From assembly GCF_009833125.1 (NCBI RefSeq), contig NZ_QRCC01000014.1, forward strand, positions 1 to 64,000: a stretch of DNA of 64,000 nt. Reading direction: 5' to 3'. The position numbers and the translations under genes are program-made. The notes below the pieces were generated by a model. It worked only from the letters and a program-made list of their open reading frames with translations, did not search any database and had not been told where the DNA came from. The DNA comes from Nitrosomonas sp. HPC101. Lineage in GTDB: Bacteria > Pseudomonadota > Gammaproteobacteria > Burkholderiales > Nitrosomonadaceae. Shown in pieces: positions 51,201 through 58,972 of this stretch; within the stretch, counting starts at the first letter, position 1; every line of letters begins with the position of its first letter.

Positions 51201-51475
51201 CTGCTGTGCGAGAAGCTTCTTTGCTGCGATTCCGCCCGATTCTGATGACTACACTGGCAGCGGCGTTGGGTGCGTTGCCACTTGCTCTTGGTTTTGGCGA
51301 TGGTTCAGAACTGCGCCGACCACTGGGTATCGCTATTTTTGGCGGGCTGGTTGCCAGCCAGATTCTGACATTGCTGACTACACCTGTCGTCTATCTGACA
51401 CTTGATCGCTTCCGTCGACGCGGAGCCTACGAACGACATCTCACCCGACACAATGATACGTCCGTACCTTTTTAA
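48296..51475 (+). CDS. mdtC: RND efflux pump subunit (MdtC-like) with an inserted linker
   Basis: The second RND pump, 1059 residues, starting at a GTG that overlaps the stop of the first. It has the standard motifs (FIRRPVGTFLLTLGLILAG, GFVVDDAIVVVENISRHIE with the Asp pair, and GIILLIGIVKKNAILIIDFA). In the second periplasmic part, about residues 770-800, a low-complexity Ser/Thr/Gly/Ala stretch (EEAPSASTGGTASGGSATA) interrupts the docking or porter domain. The first pump has no such stretch at the same point. It probably loops out without harm, but may mark a lineage trait. Confidence 0.93.
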   Translation: MNISAPFIRRPVGTFLLTLGLILAGISAFFKLPVAALPQVDFPTIMVEANLPGASPSTMASSVASPLERRLGLIAGISEMTSSSTTGSTQITLQFDLSRDIDGAARDVQAAINASRADLPATLKTNPSYRKFNPAESPILILVLSSPTRNPSEIYDQVSTVVQQRLLQVQGVGNVELGGAALPAVRVEVNPLALSRYGITLEDIRTALQSESANRPRGTVDSGNQSWQIYLNQPGLQAADYRDIVIAWRNGAAVRLSDVAEVVDGPEDIYTMGLYNGSKAIPVLIRRQPGANIVQVVDALKAQIPALRATMPPDIHLDIVSDRTLTIRSSLHEVEITLLIATLLVILVVSLFLRSWRATLIPAAAVITSLLGTFAVMYLAGYSLDNLSLMALTVATGFVVDDAIVVVENISRHIEKGVAPFQAALAGAREVGFTVLSISLSLIAVFVPLIFMGGLVGRLFREFSLTMTVAVVISLIVSLTITPVLAARCLGKETDQGKIMRLAQRSFDWMQAWYEGVLDWALAHRKTVLMLLAGAVVLNIYLIMIAPKGFFPGQDTGGIMGGIRVDQSISFDKLQDKLTQVANTVKDDPAVAAVIAVSGGRRPGSGFLYVTLKPRLQRPPASVVIARLRPKLSQVEGMSVFLNPTQDLRVGGRQTTSTYQYVLKADDTETLRTVGQQLVDALKQHRDTLVDVDIDQLDAGSSVFVEVNRDTAARLGVSMQSIDGALYNAFGQRQVARIYSGLNQYYIVMEVPSPFRNSPDALDNIYLPVTTTSEEAPSASTGGTASGGSATALGSAVSTTAKTMVPLSAFARWSTGSASTSINHSDGEPSATLSFNLPPGKSLGAAASKIEEVQASLALPTTVHGGFSGTARVFEETTASMPLLILAALVTIYVVLGILYESLIHPLTTLSTLPSAGVGAMIALMVTGGQFDIIALIGIILLIGIVKKNAILIIDFALEAERSGLSPLAAVREASLLRFRPILMTTLAAALGALPLALGFGDGSELRRPLGIAIFGGLVASQILTLLTTPVVYLTLDRFRRRGAYERHLTRHNDTSVPF

Positions 51476-51489
51476 ATAATGAGTACTGC

Positions 51490-52956
51490 ATGAAACCCGT
51501 TCTGCTGCTATTTGTTCTGTTTCTAGCCGGCTGTAACCTGGCTCCGAAATATCACTCACCTGCCATTACCCTGCCGGTGAACTATAAGGAAGCACCCGGC
51601 TGGGCAGCGGCAGAACCATCCGATGCAGTCGCGCGTGGAGAATGGTGGCGACTGTTCAATGATCCCGTTCTCAATGAGCTGGAATCCAAAGTAATTGTCA
51701 CGAATCAGAATGTTGCCTCTTATCGTGCCGCCTATCAGGCAGCGCGTGCTCTCGTTATTACACAACGGGCTACACTTTTTCCTCTGATCAGTCTGACCGG
51801 CAGCCGATCCCGCTCGACTCCTTTTGTCGGCTCCTCATCCGGCAGTGGTGGTTTCGTTTCAGGCGCGGGTGGTGCGCTCTCTGCTTCATCCAATTACATG
51901 TTTGGCATTGGCGCAAGCTGGGAACCGGATCTCTGGGGAAAACTGAGCAATGCCGTATCGCAGGCAGAAGCAGGTGAAGCCGCCAGTGAAGGGGATTTGA
52001 TCAATGCCGCTCTGTCTGCGCAGGGGGAACTGGCTGCCAATTATATTCAGCTGCGCGGAATTGATGCCCAGCGCACACTGCTTGATCAGATTATTCAGGA
52101 TTATCGACGTGCGCTCAGCATTGCTTCCAATAAGTATGAAGTCGGCGTAGTCGCACGTTCAGATGTTTTTCAAGCACAAACCTCACTGAGTAACGCACTT
52201 GCCTTGCGACAGGATCTTGATCGCCAGCGCGCAGTACTGGAGCATGCGATTGCTGTATTAACTGGAGAAAATCCCTCAACCTTCACTTTAACGCCTGAAG
52301 CCTGGCAACCCGTTGTACCGGATGTACCAGCAACACTACCGGCAACACTTCTGCAACGTCGTCCCGACATTGCTGCTGCCGAGCGCCGGGTAGCTGCTGC
52401 CAATGCCAATATAGGTATTCAACGTGCAGCTTATTTCCCACAAGTTACGCTCACGGCAGGCGTCAGAACAACCACCAGCGTAATGGATCAGCTTTTCAAG
52501 GCTTCCACCGGCCTGTGGTCTTTTGGTTTAAGTGGGGTTGAAACCTTACTGGATTTTGGTGCGCGTCGGGGACAAGTCCTTCAGGCAAAAGCACTGTTTG
52601 ATCAAACCGTTGCTCTTTACCGACAGACCGTCCTCAGTGCTTTCCAACAGGTTGAGGATAATCTGGCTGCAACACGCGTGCTCGCTGATGTCACACACAG
52701 CCAGAAGGAAGCAGCGGATGCGGCTGCCCATGCCAAGACCATCATCAACAACCAGTACCTGAGCGGAATGGTTGATTATTCTCAGGTAATTATTGCACAG
52801 ACCACAGCATTAAACGCCCAGCAAGCGCAAATCCAGGCAGTAATCAATCAACAGGCAGCAGCCGTCGCGTTGATCCAAGCCATAGGGGGACACTGGTTAC
52901 CTGTGCTGGATATTGATAAGAAATCGCCACATAACGATGTAAGTAACCTGTTTTAG
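51490..52956 (+). CDS. RND efflux outer-membrane lipoprotein (OprM/NodT family)
   Basis: A 488-residue outer-membrane channel. The signal peptide ends in a lipobox (LFLAGC, Cys18 or so), so the N terminus is acylated, as in OprM. Conserved features are WWRLFNDPVLNELE, a NYIQLRGIDAQ strand with a turn, YEVGVVARSDVFQAQTSL in the coiled hairpin, and LLQRRPDIAAAERRVAAANA in the second half. The protein closes the tripartite (here four-gene) pump. Fourteen bases from the MdtC-like gene, so co-transcribed. Confidence 0.93.
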   Translation: MKPVLLLFVLFLAGCNLAPKYHSPAITLPVNYKEAPGWAAAEPSDAVARGEWWRLFNDPVLNELESKVIVTNQNVASYRAAYQAARALVITQRATLFPLISLTGSRSRSTPFVGSSSGSGGFVSGAGGALSASSNYMFGIGASWEPDLWGKLSNAVSQAEAGEAASEGDLINAALSAQGELAANYIQLRGIDAQRTLLDQIIQDYRRALSIASNKYEVGVVARSDVFQAQTSLSNALALRQDLDRQRAVLEHAIAVLTGENPSTFTLTPEAWQPVVPDVPATLPATLLQRRPDIAAAERRVAAANANIGIQRAAYFPQVTLTAGVRTTTSVMDQLFKASTGLWSFGLSGVETLLDFGARRGQVLQAKALFDQTVALYRQTVLSAFQQVEDNLAATRVLADVTHSQKEAADAAAHAKTIINNQYLSGMVDYSQVIIAQTTALNAQQAQIQAVINQQAAAVALIQAIGGHWLPVLDIDKKSPHNDVSNLF

Positions 52957-52984
52957 CAGTTAGTACTGGATTGGAGAAATCCTG

Positions 52985-53560
52985 TTACTAGATCGGCGTG
53001 GCCAGCGGTGGAATTCACTAGCCACCGTGGAACGAGATCGACAGAACCTGATACGCGAGCGTTTCTGGCTCGCGGTGAATCGCCGGCCATCTGTTTTTTG
53101 CAGACCGTGCCAGACGCGGAAAAACCTCGATGGGCTGTCTACGGATTCAAGCTCCACGCTATTATCAACTCCAAAGGTGCTGATCCGTCTGCGGCTCACT
53201 GCGAGCAATGTCGACGTCCGTAGTCCATACCTGACCTCTGCCAGGGGTTGTTCGGCCAGTTGGTTGCCGCTAAGGGCTACATTTCTCACCGGCTTACTGA
53301 GACACTGGCCCGGCAAGACATTCAACGCATCACTCCTCTCAAGAAAAACATGAAGCCTGTGCCTCGTACTGAGTTCGAGAAAGCCATTCTGCGCCGCTGT
53401 TCCCTGTCGAAGCAGTCTTCGAAATCTCTGCCAGATCGAGCATACGCTCCTTCTCCAATTTCCTCGTCAATCTTCTTGATTCAATCAAATCTTTATACAG
53501 TTACTGTCGGCATAATCGGGGCAGATCACTTGCTCTATCAGCGTTTACCAGCGAAACGCC
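52985..53560 (+). pseudogene. IS982-family transposase remnant
   Basis: Translated pieces in different frames follow the order of IS982-type transposases: EKPRWAVYGFKLHAIINSKG, LTASNVDVRSPYL, GQLVAAKGYISHRLTETLARQD, IQRITPLKKNMKP, then AVFEISARSSIRSFSNFLVNLL. The first pieces hold the GFKLH and GDKGY-type (here AAKGYIS) motifs; the catalytic residue in that motif is altered. At least three frame changes break the gene. It abuts the 3' end of the porin gene at 53545, and only a few dozen bases separate it from the efflux operon. Confidence 0.75.
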
Positions 53561-54723
53561 AGACTGGTCATGAGAAAGCTCACATCGGTGCCGCCCGCCT
53601 GGGTCAGGGCGCTGCCCACCCGAAAATGGACCGCGGCAGCGCGGACTTCCCATTGCGGGTTGAGACGGTAACTTCCTTCCAGTTTGATCTGATCCCCGAT
53701 ATACCTGCCGGTTCCGATTGTTTCAGGTATCACTGGGGGTGAGGAAGTGTATACCGCATCTTCTTTCTGGTGTTTCCACAGAAAATTCCAACTCAGAACA
53801 AATGTTAGCCCGCGGACGGGCCTGAGCGTCAAGGTCGGTTGCAGGTCCATGATATTGGCTGGCGAGAGCAGTGACGCTTCACTGAAGTAGGTGGTATTGG
53901 GATAGAGCAGATTAAAAGTACGAAGCTTGCCGTCTGCGGGATTTCCGTCACCGCTGGCGATATTCGCTTTCAGGCCGAGCCTGGGCGACCAGGGAACGCC
54001 ATCGAACGTAAAACCGGTGTCAGACGCGATCGTCCAGGCAAAGATGGACCGATCGCCAATATGGCCGGTCTGAAGTACAGCTTCGGCATTCCAGTCCCAG
54101 CCCTTTATGGAACCAAAAAGCCGCGTACCGAACGAATGCCGGGATTCCCGTCCTTCAGCTGCTGCAAAAATGGCCTCATCCCTTTTATAGCCAAACCAGT
54201 AAAGATCAGCCTTGAAGGGAGCCAACCGTGCAGGGGCCAGAGTGGCATACACACCTAATAGGCTCTCGGATTTATCCCAGGTGTCGTCAAAGGCACCAGA
54301 TTTATTGAGAACCGGGCGAAAGGCGAATACGTCTACCCGAGTCGATTCCTGTTTCCAGATGGCGCGTACACCGTCGAAGGCGCGACGAATATTGGGACTA
54401 TCCCGTGCCGCGATCAGACGGGAAGTACCCAGCGTCATTTCCTGCCGGCCGGCGCGAAGGGAAAGCTTCTCGCCATTCCATGCGAGGAAACCTTGTTGCA
54501 AGTCAGGGAGACTCTGATCCGTGCTGACGGGTCCCCCGGATCGACTGATTTCGTCGTACGCCCCAAATTGCACGAACATCTGGATGTGTTTCCCGACCCG
54601 CACGTCACCATGCGCAAGACCCCGGAACAGGGTATAACCATCATTGCCGCTCCCGATCCCGAAATTGTCTGGCCAGTAGCCCTGCGCGCGTACTCGCGCG
54701 TCACCACCAAAGGTCAAGGTCAC
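53545..54723 (-). CDS. Alginate-export-type outer-membrane porin, signal peptide cut off
   Basis: A 392-codon frame of the alginate-export (AlgE-like) barrel family. Repeated amphipathic strands such as FGGDARVRAQGYWP, GRQEMTLGTSRLIAARDSPNIRR and a final MTSLAFRW with aromatic C terminus show the barrel. The family motif GRQE...NIRR is present. In this frame it starts at a GTG without a signal peptide. Translated upstream, the same frame continues to ATG 54870 with a signal peptide but is broken by a TGA at 54769-54771. Without readthrough the barrel cannot be exported, so the gene is probably non-functional; a restored frame gives about 440 residues, a normal length. Confidence 0.75.
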   Translation of the reverse strand: MTLTFGGDARVRAQGYWPDNFGIGSGNDGYTLFRGLAHGDVRVGKHIQMFVQFGAYDEISRSGGPVSTDQSLPDLQQGFLAWNGEKLSLRAGRQEMTLGTSRLIAARDSPNIRRAFDGVRAIWKQESTRVDVFAFRPVLNKSGAFDDTWDKSESLLGVYATLAPARLAPFKADLYWFGYKRDEAIFAAAEGRESRHSFGTRLFGSIKGWDWNAEAVLQTGHIGDRSIFAWTIASDTGFTFDGVPWSPRLGLKANIASGDGNPADGKLRTFNLLYPNTTYFSEASLLSPANIMDLQPTLTLRPVRGLTFVLSWNFLWKHQKEDAVYTSSPPVIPETIGTGRYIGDQIKLEGSYRLNPQWEVRAAAVHFRVGSALTQAGGTDVSFLMTSLAFRW

Positions 54724-54870
54724 GGCCTCGCTGAGGCGCCAGCACTTGGGGCCGACTTCGTTACAGATTCACCCCCAGTCTTCCTCGAATCGCAAGGATT
54801 TATAATCGGCCGCAGGCATCATAGCTGCCAGCAACGCAATGGCCAGGCTCGTGCGTACGCACTTTGCCAT
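54724..54870 (-). pseudogene. Severed signal-peptide leader of the alginate-export-type porin
   Basis: ATG 54870 begins MAKCVRTSLAIALLAAMMPA, a classical signal peptide. DYKSLRFEEDWG, the usual mature N terminus of the family (LRF-E-DW), follows. Then comes a TGA at 54769-54771, and 15 further in-frame codons reach the GTG at 54723. Leader and barrel are in one frame with a single stop between them, the mark of a recent nonsense change. Confidence 0.75.
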
Positions 54871-54989
54871 TCTAAACATGGCAATGCATTTCAGGATGAA
54901 CGGCGCCACCAGCTTGTCAAGCAAAGGAAAGACGGCAGGTACTCATATTGCCCAGCAAGAGCACCTAGCCCCCTCGAAAACCGCTTTGC

Positions 54990-55145
54990 TCATCGACATT
55001 CACAGCGTCCTGAGATACCCATCCATGCGCATGGTCTGAATGCGAATTCCAGTGAGCCAAGTTTTATCAGAGCATCAGCCAGTTTGCTGGTTGAATGATC
55101 CCAGCGAAGGCTTCCAGTCACAACAGCAATCTGATATTGGCTCAT
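54990..55145 (-). pseudogene. NADPH-dependent FMN reductase, 5' fragment
   Basis: MSQYQIAVVTGSLRWDHSTS with the following KLADALIKL is the N-terminal flavodoxin-like strand and FMN-binding loop (GSLR) of the NAD(P)H-dependent FMN reductase family. A Shine-Dalgarno (GAGAGAG) lies before the ATG. After about 50 codons the frame becomes unrelated (CECR, stop), so at least three quarters of the gene are lost. It is one of several broken minus-strand genes in a row. Confidence 0.7.
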
Positions 55146-55159
55146 TTCGACTCTCTCTC

Positions 55160-55510
55160 CTACTCCGCAGCACATCGCTGATCATCTAACATCCCCAGAC
55201 TGCTTTTCAGTTCATTGGCCAGACCGTTCGTCCATCTCGTTTCCTCCAGTAGAGTACCATCACTCTTGAGCATGGCCTCAAAAGACACCGCGGGGGACCA
55301 TGCCGGGCTGACAGAGAGCAGGGCAGCAGGTGCATACTGCGTAAACTCTTGAGACACATGGACAATATTGCCGCCGGTGGCTGTAAGCACCGATTCCAGC
55401 AACAAGATCTCCTCTTCCTGAGAGAATCACGCGCTGCCAATAGTGAAAAGGCTCAGTACCTCATCTCGACTCAGCTTGTTGTCCCTGGCAAAAACTTGCG
55501 TGCTGCACCG
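55160..55510 (-). pseudogene. Unrecognised broken gene between isochorismatase and FMN reductase relics
   Basis: An in-frame reading SRDEVLSLFTIGSA, a TGA at 55427-55429, then FSQEEEILLLESVLTATGG and further through APAALLSVSPAWSP to a stop at 55160. The continuity of sense sequence on both sides of the TGA suggests one damaged reading frame. I do not recognise the family. It starts inside or right after the isochorismatase piece, so a deletion junction near 55490 is likely. Confidence 0.4.
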
Positions 55511-55737
55511 GGCAACTCTTCCATGATCGGTCCATTAGGGCCATCGGGTTCCGACGCAGTGTAGATAATTGGGATTATGGCCTGCTCGGCAATCTTGGCA
55601 AGTGCCACCGTATTCGCTCGCAATACACTTACAGGGACGTCATTGACGATCTGAAAGAGTCCTGTCTGATGATCAAGCAGCAAAACAACAGCGTCGCTCG
55701 GGTCGAACAACACCTTATTCAACTCTTGTAATTTCAT
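55471..55737 (-). pseudogene. Isochorismatase-family hydrolase, 5' fragment (YcaC-like)
   Basis: An 88-codon frame reading DAVVLLLDHQTGLFQIV (with the catalytic Asp of isochorismatase-type hydrolases), then IIPIIYTASEPDGPNGPIMEEL, as in YcaC. The frame stops after LPGTTS, before the catalytic Lys and the Cys-containing GVVTDVC-like segment. About half of the family's usual 190-210 residues are lost. It lies downstream of the broken pirin gene on the same strand, the order seen in pirin-isochorismatase clusters. Confidence 0.75.
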
Positions 55738-55777
55738 ATATAGAACGATTGAGAAGATTAAGTTGGATGTTTTCCGT

Positions 55778-56505
55778 TTACATCTTTACAAGGTCGAACA
55801 CCAACACTTCAGCTTTATGCCCATTTGTCAGACGCAATTCTGTTTCATCTTCCAATAACGCACCATCACCTTCTTTCAGGTCGTGCCCATTGACAGTTAG
55901 TTTGCCGCGAGCCAGATGCACATAGATCAGGCGACCTGTATTCAATTTCCGGGTCGTCGTTTCGGCATTATCAAACAAGCCGGCGAAGATGGCAGCGTCC
56001 GCATTCATACTAACGGAACCGTTTTCACCAGTGTGCGAAGCGATCAAAACCAGCTTGCCACGGCGTTGTTCCTGATCGAAGTGCTTCTGCTCGTAGCCAG
56101 GTCAAATACCTATGAACTTTGGCTTGATCCAGATTTGAAGAAAGCGCGTGCTGCGATCTTTCAGGTTGTTAAACTCACTATGCATGACGCCAGTACCCGC
56201 ACTCATGCGCTGCACATCGCCGGGGCGGATAACGCCGCTGTTTATAGCGCTTGCCTCCCCGTTGCCCATGCTGTCCTTGTGTGCCAGTTCTCTCTCCAGG
56301 ACGTAGCTGATGATCTCCATGTCGCGATGGCCATGGGTACCAAAACCGCGGCCACCGGCCACCGTGTCGTCATTGATGACGAGCAGGTTGCCATGGCCCT
56401 GGTACTTGATTCGAAGTAGTCCCCGAAGGAAAAGCTATGGGCGCTTTGCAGCCAGCCGCCATGTGTTGACCGACCGCATTCCTCAGATTTGCGCAGAGTA
56501 ATCAT
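55778..56505 (-). pseudogene. Pirin family protein with frameshift and nonsense mutation
   Basis: The reconstructed protein is a pirin (quercetin-dioxygenase-like cupin): MITLRKSEECGRSTHGGWLQ, then [29 protein letters not shown] (metal-binding His-x-His), [12 protein letters not shown] and a C-terminal cupin GLFDNAETTTRKLNTGRL with GHDLKEGDGALLEDE. Two lesions separate the pieces. One base seems missing near 56418, where DYF should run on into [20 protein letters not shown] at 56102-56104 stands in the frame between KFIGI and PGYEQKHF. The product is broken, but both halves are well preserved, so the damage looks recent. Confidence 0.85.
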
Positions 56506-56513
56506 GCGGTGGA

Positions 56514-56657
56514 TTACACTGATATATTGGTGTTACAGGAAGCTGCGGACTGTTCCGCACGAACCTGTTTACAGTCCTTGAATGCCACATTTTTCATTGC
56601 GTAGCTGTGGGGAAAGACTTCGTTGAACAATTGACCGTTTTCATCGTACATCATTTT
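56514..56657 (-). CDS. Short hypothetical frame, probably a relic
   Basis: A short frame (MMYDENGQLFNEVFPHSYAM, running on to NTNISV) of unknown family, between the pirin relic and the phosphate porin. A second frame just upstream (MTRTQISATASRVLFASQPI, from about 56776) overlaps its start in another phase and might be its original N terminus before a frameshift. No ribosome-binding site is convincing. Probably part of the decayed tract. Confidence 0.25.
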   Translation of the reverse strand, partial: KMMYDENGQLFNEVFPHSYAMKNVAFKDCKQVRAEQSAASCNTNISV

Positions 56658-56989
56658 GCCTGGTGCGAATAACTGCCTTGAATTGGGCGCAGGTTGCAGG
56701 ACCATAATCGGCTGCTATAGGTTGGCTGGCGAAAAGGACCCTGGAAGCGGTAGCGGAAATTTGAGTGCGTGTCATGGATACCCTTTAAGTTACGGGTTAC
56801 CCGGAAGCTCGATAATGGTCTGCGGTCAGAGAGACAAACAGGATTTTCAGGAGTATCTACACAGGCATGGTCTTGGTAGTCGATCTGCCGCGTAGGCAGC
56901 AGATCGCTTGATCACCAACGTTTTTTAGTGCGTCAGCAGCATGCTGGAAACAGAATATTGCTGATGTTACGTTCTACACTTGACGAGAA

Positions 56990-58366
56990 TCAGAACATTA
57001 CTTGGCTCCGGAACATAAAGGTGTTGAGGCCATCCGGTTTGCCGCCACTGGCTGTTACCAGCGGAGAATCCTTGATATCCAGTATCCTGTCATAATTGAA
57101 CATGAAACGAATATTACTGTTAACGTACCAGTTAAGGGCAGCAGTAAAGTTTTTCATTTCACCCCCCTTGAAAGCACCGTCATTCATGTCTAGTCCGCCA
57201 ACTCGCACCGCTAATTCCCAAGCGCCCCATCCGCCATTAGATAAGCTGAAGTTTTTTCTGGGTTCCACTTTGTAAAATTTTCCATCCTTGTATTTGCGCG
57301 ATTCGCCGGTAAGCGTCCATGCGGCTTCTCCGTACCAACCGTTGAAGCTCAGTGAATCTACACCATTCTTGCGTCCGATCCAGCTGTGCGTATATTCGCC
57401 TCCAGCGCTGAACGGACCATAGACGCCGCTGGCCTCCAGGCCCAGCATCTTGACATCCTTAATATCGTGTACGGTGCGATTAATTGGGAAAAGATCGGTC
57501 ATATGTGCGGTTTCATAGCTAAACTTCGTGCCGGTGACGCCTCCGAATGTCCCTTCATTGCCACTTGGCTCACGATAGTTTCCCGCCACACCCAGATGGA
57601 TAATCCTCGTCTCTTCATTGATTGGTGCAAACGTCGCACGAGCACTGGTTCCCCAGCTTTCATCCAAACTGTGTTTGTTGGCGTCGATCGACTCGCCATA
57701 CAGCCCAATCTGCGCAGTCCAGTTTTTTTCCTGCCGTGCCACATTCAATCCAATGGCACGATCCACGACGGGTGCGTTCAGCACGTTCATCAGAGACCTT
57801 TCCATAAACATGAGATCGTTGGAACTTTCCAGCAGCTCTCGGCTGAAAGCCTGTTTCTGGTGGCCCAGGGTGATATGTGCCAGACTCAGTCCCGTGTACG
57901 AAACAAACATATCTTTGACACCTACTTTATTATCGGCGAAATCAACTTGGGTTTTAAATTTCCAGTCCTTGAACATAGTCCCTGAAAATTCCATCCGCCC
58001 CCTGCGCAACTCTGTTCCGTCGTTAGCCTGAACGGGAGTCCCTTTTGAGTCAAAAAAGTCATCATCGCTGCTATGGGTATAATCCAAATGTATTCGACCA
58101 CCAAGCTTGAACTTAAAATTCTTGTCTGCTGATTCAAATTGCAGCCCGTTTTTATCCAATGTGAATTGATTTTCTGCTTCCTTGACGGGTTCCTTCACGG
58201 GGTCAATTTTTTCATACGTCCCCAAGGGCATGCGCTCTGGCCCAGGCTCGGCAAAGATCTGCTTGGTTTTTTCATCCACATAAAGATCGATCGTAAAAGC
58301 AGCGCTGCTGTAGGCTGTTGAGACCAGTGCAATCGCCGCCGGTAATATAAGTTTTGCGAAGTTCAA
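56990..58366 (-). CDS. Phosphate-selective porin O/P family
   Basis: A 458-residue outer-membrane porin. The signal peptide ends near TAYSSAA. The mature N terminus contains a short polar stretch, then the OprO/P barrel begins at FKFKLGGRIHLDYTHSSDDD, with GTELRRGRMEFSGTMFKDWKFKTQVDFADN (cited in parts) and GHQKQAFSRELLESSNDLMFMERS typical of the family. The C-terminal strand FMFRSQVMF ends in Phe. The PHO box upstream supports phosphate (or polyphosphate) uptake under starvation. Confidence 0.93.
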   Translation of the reverse strand: MNFAKLILPAAIALVSTAYSSAAFTIDLYVDEKTKQIFAEPGPERMPLGTYEKIDPVKEPVKEAENQFTLDKNGLQFESADKNFKFKLGGRIHLDYTHSSDDDFFDSKGTPVQANDGTELRRGRMEFSGTMFKDWKFKTQVDFADNKVGVKDMFVSYTGLSLAHITLGHQKQAFSRELLESSNDLMFMERSLMNVLNAPVVDRAIGLNVARQEKNWTAQIGLYGESIDANKHSLDESWGTSARATFAPINEETRIIHLGVAGNYREPSGNEGTFGGVTGTKFSYETAHMTDLFPINRTVHDIKDVKMLGLEASGVYGPFSAGGEYTHSWIGRKNGVDSLSFNGWYGEAAWTLTGESRKYKDGKFYKVEPRKNFSLSNGGWGAWELAVRVGGLDMNDGAFKGGEMKNFTAALNWYVNSNIRFMFNYDRILDIKDSPLVTASGGKPDGLNTFMFRSQVMF

Positions 58367-58410
58367 GGCATGCTCCTTGTTGGGTTATGATCAAAAAGCA
58401 GCAGCATACT

Positions 58411-58429
58411 GAAATGAAATGACAGTTCC
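58411..58429 (-). promoter_or_regulatory. Possible second, weaker PHO-box-like repeat
   Basis: On the minus strand CTGTCAT is followed by four bases and TTTCAGT, an imperfect PHO box half-site pair, nearer the porin gene than the main box. The first half is perfect, the second poor. Confidence 0.35.
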
Positions 58430-58439
58430 TTTACCTTTA

Positions 58440-58458
58440 TGTGACTGTTTTGTGACAG
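58440..58458 (-). promoter_or_regulatory. PHO box of the phosphate porin
   Basis: On the minus strand the sequence is CTGTCACAAAACAGTCACA, close to the PhoB consensus CTGTCATAAAACTGTCACA (17 of 19). It is placed about 75 bases before the porin start codon, in the usual activator position. PhoB should therefore induce the porin on phosphate limitation. Confidence 0.85.
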
Positions 58459-58497
58459 CGTGAATAACATTCAATCAGCTGGGCGGAGCTGAACTGC

Positions 58498-58605
58498 ATG
58501 GAGAGAAATGATTCATTTAAAAGACCTGGAAAAGTTCCCCGAAATTACGACAGAGAAGATGATCAGGAAAGAATTGTCAGAAGAAATCTGAATTACTACA
58601 TCTAA
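58498..58605 (+). CDS. Possible small basic peptide
   Basis: A 35-codon frame (MERNDSFKRPGKVPRNYDR with DDQERIVRRNLNYYI) with GGAG nine bases before the ATG. It is rich in Arg and Asp. No family is known. It could be chance. Confidence 0.2.
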   Translation: MERNDSFKRPGKVPRNYDREDDQERIVRRNLNYYI

Positions 58606-58972
58606 TTCTAATCGGCAGGAAAATCATGATGATTACAAGCAGCACAACGAAGGCCGTAACTATCCTACGATGCCAAGGAGTGTGACACAGCGAGCGCATG
58701 ATTTTTTCGCAGCCCTTTGGAGACTGGTTTTGCAGATGAACTGCGGTGTTGAGTTCGTTGTGAAAGGCCAACCATTCACTGCTCGACTTGTCCTGCATTC
58801 CATCTGCAAAACACAGTATGTGGCCGTGTGGGATTTAATCAGAGGTTTCTTAAAGCCATCTCCGCATTAAAGGTTGGTTCAAAATGCACATTTATCCCGT
58901 ATAAATGCTTTTTTACCAATCTCTGCCTTGAATTGACTACCTCAACAACGTTTTTTGAAAATTCCTTAGTCA

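Larger units (their letters stand above)
58367..58972. other. 606-base intergenic region between the porin and prfC
   Basis: Holds the porin promoter with PHO box (58440-58458), a possible small frame (58498-58605) and the 3' flank of prfC. Nothing else was recognised. The region has no transposase fragments, unlike 53,000-56,700. Confidence 0.4.

Noticed and set aside
54769..54771. TGA as a selenocysteine codon in the porin
   Set aside because: Porins of this family have no redox Cys at this place, and no SECIS-like hairpin was recognised; a nonsense mutation is simpler.
56102..56104. TGA decoded as an amino acid genome-wide
   Set aside because: Most genes here, including tig and lon, end with TGA or are intact without internal TGA; internal TGA occurs only in the decayed tract.
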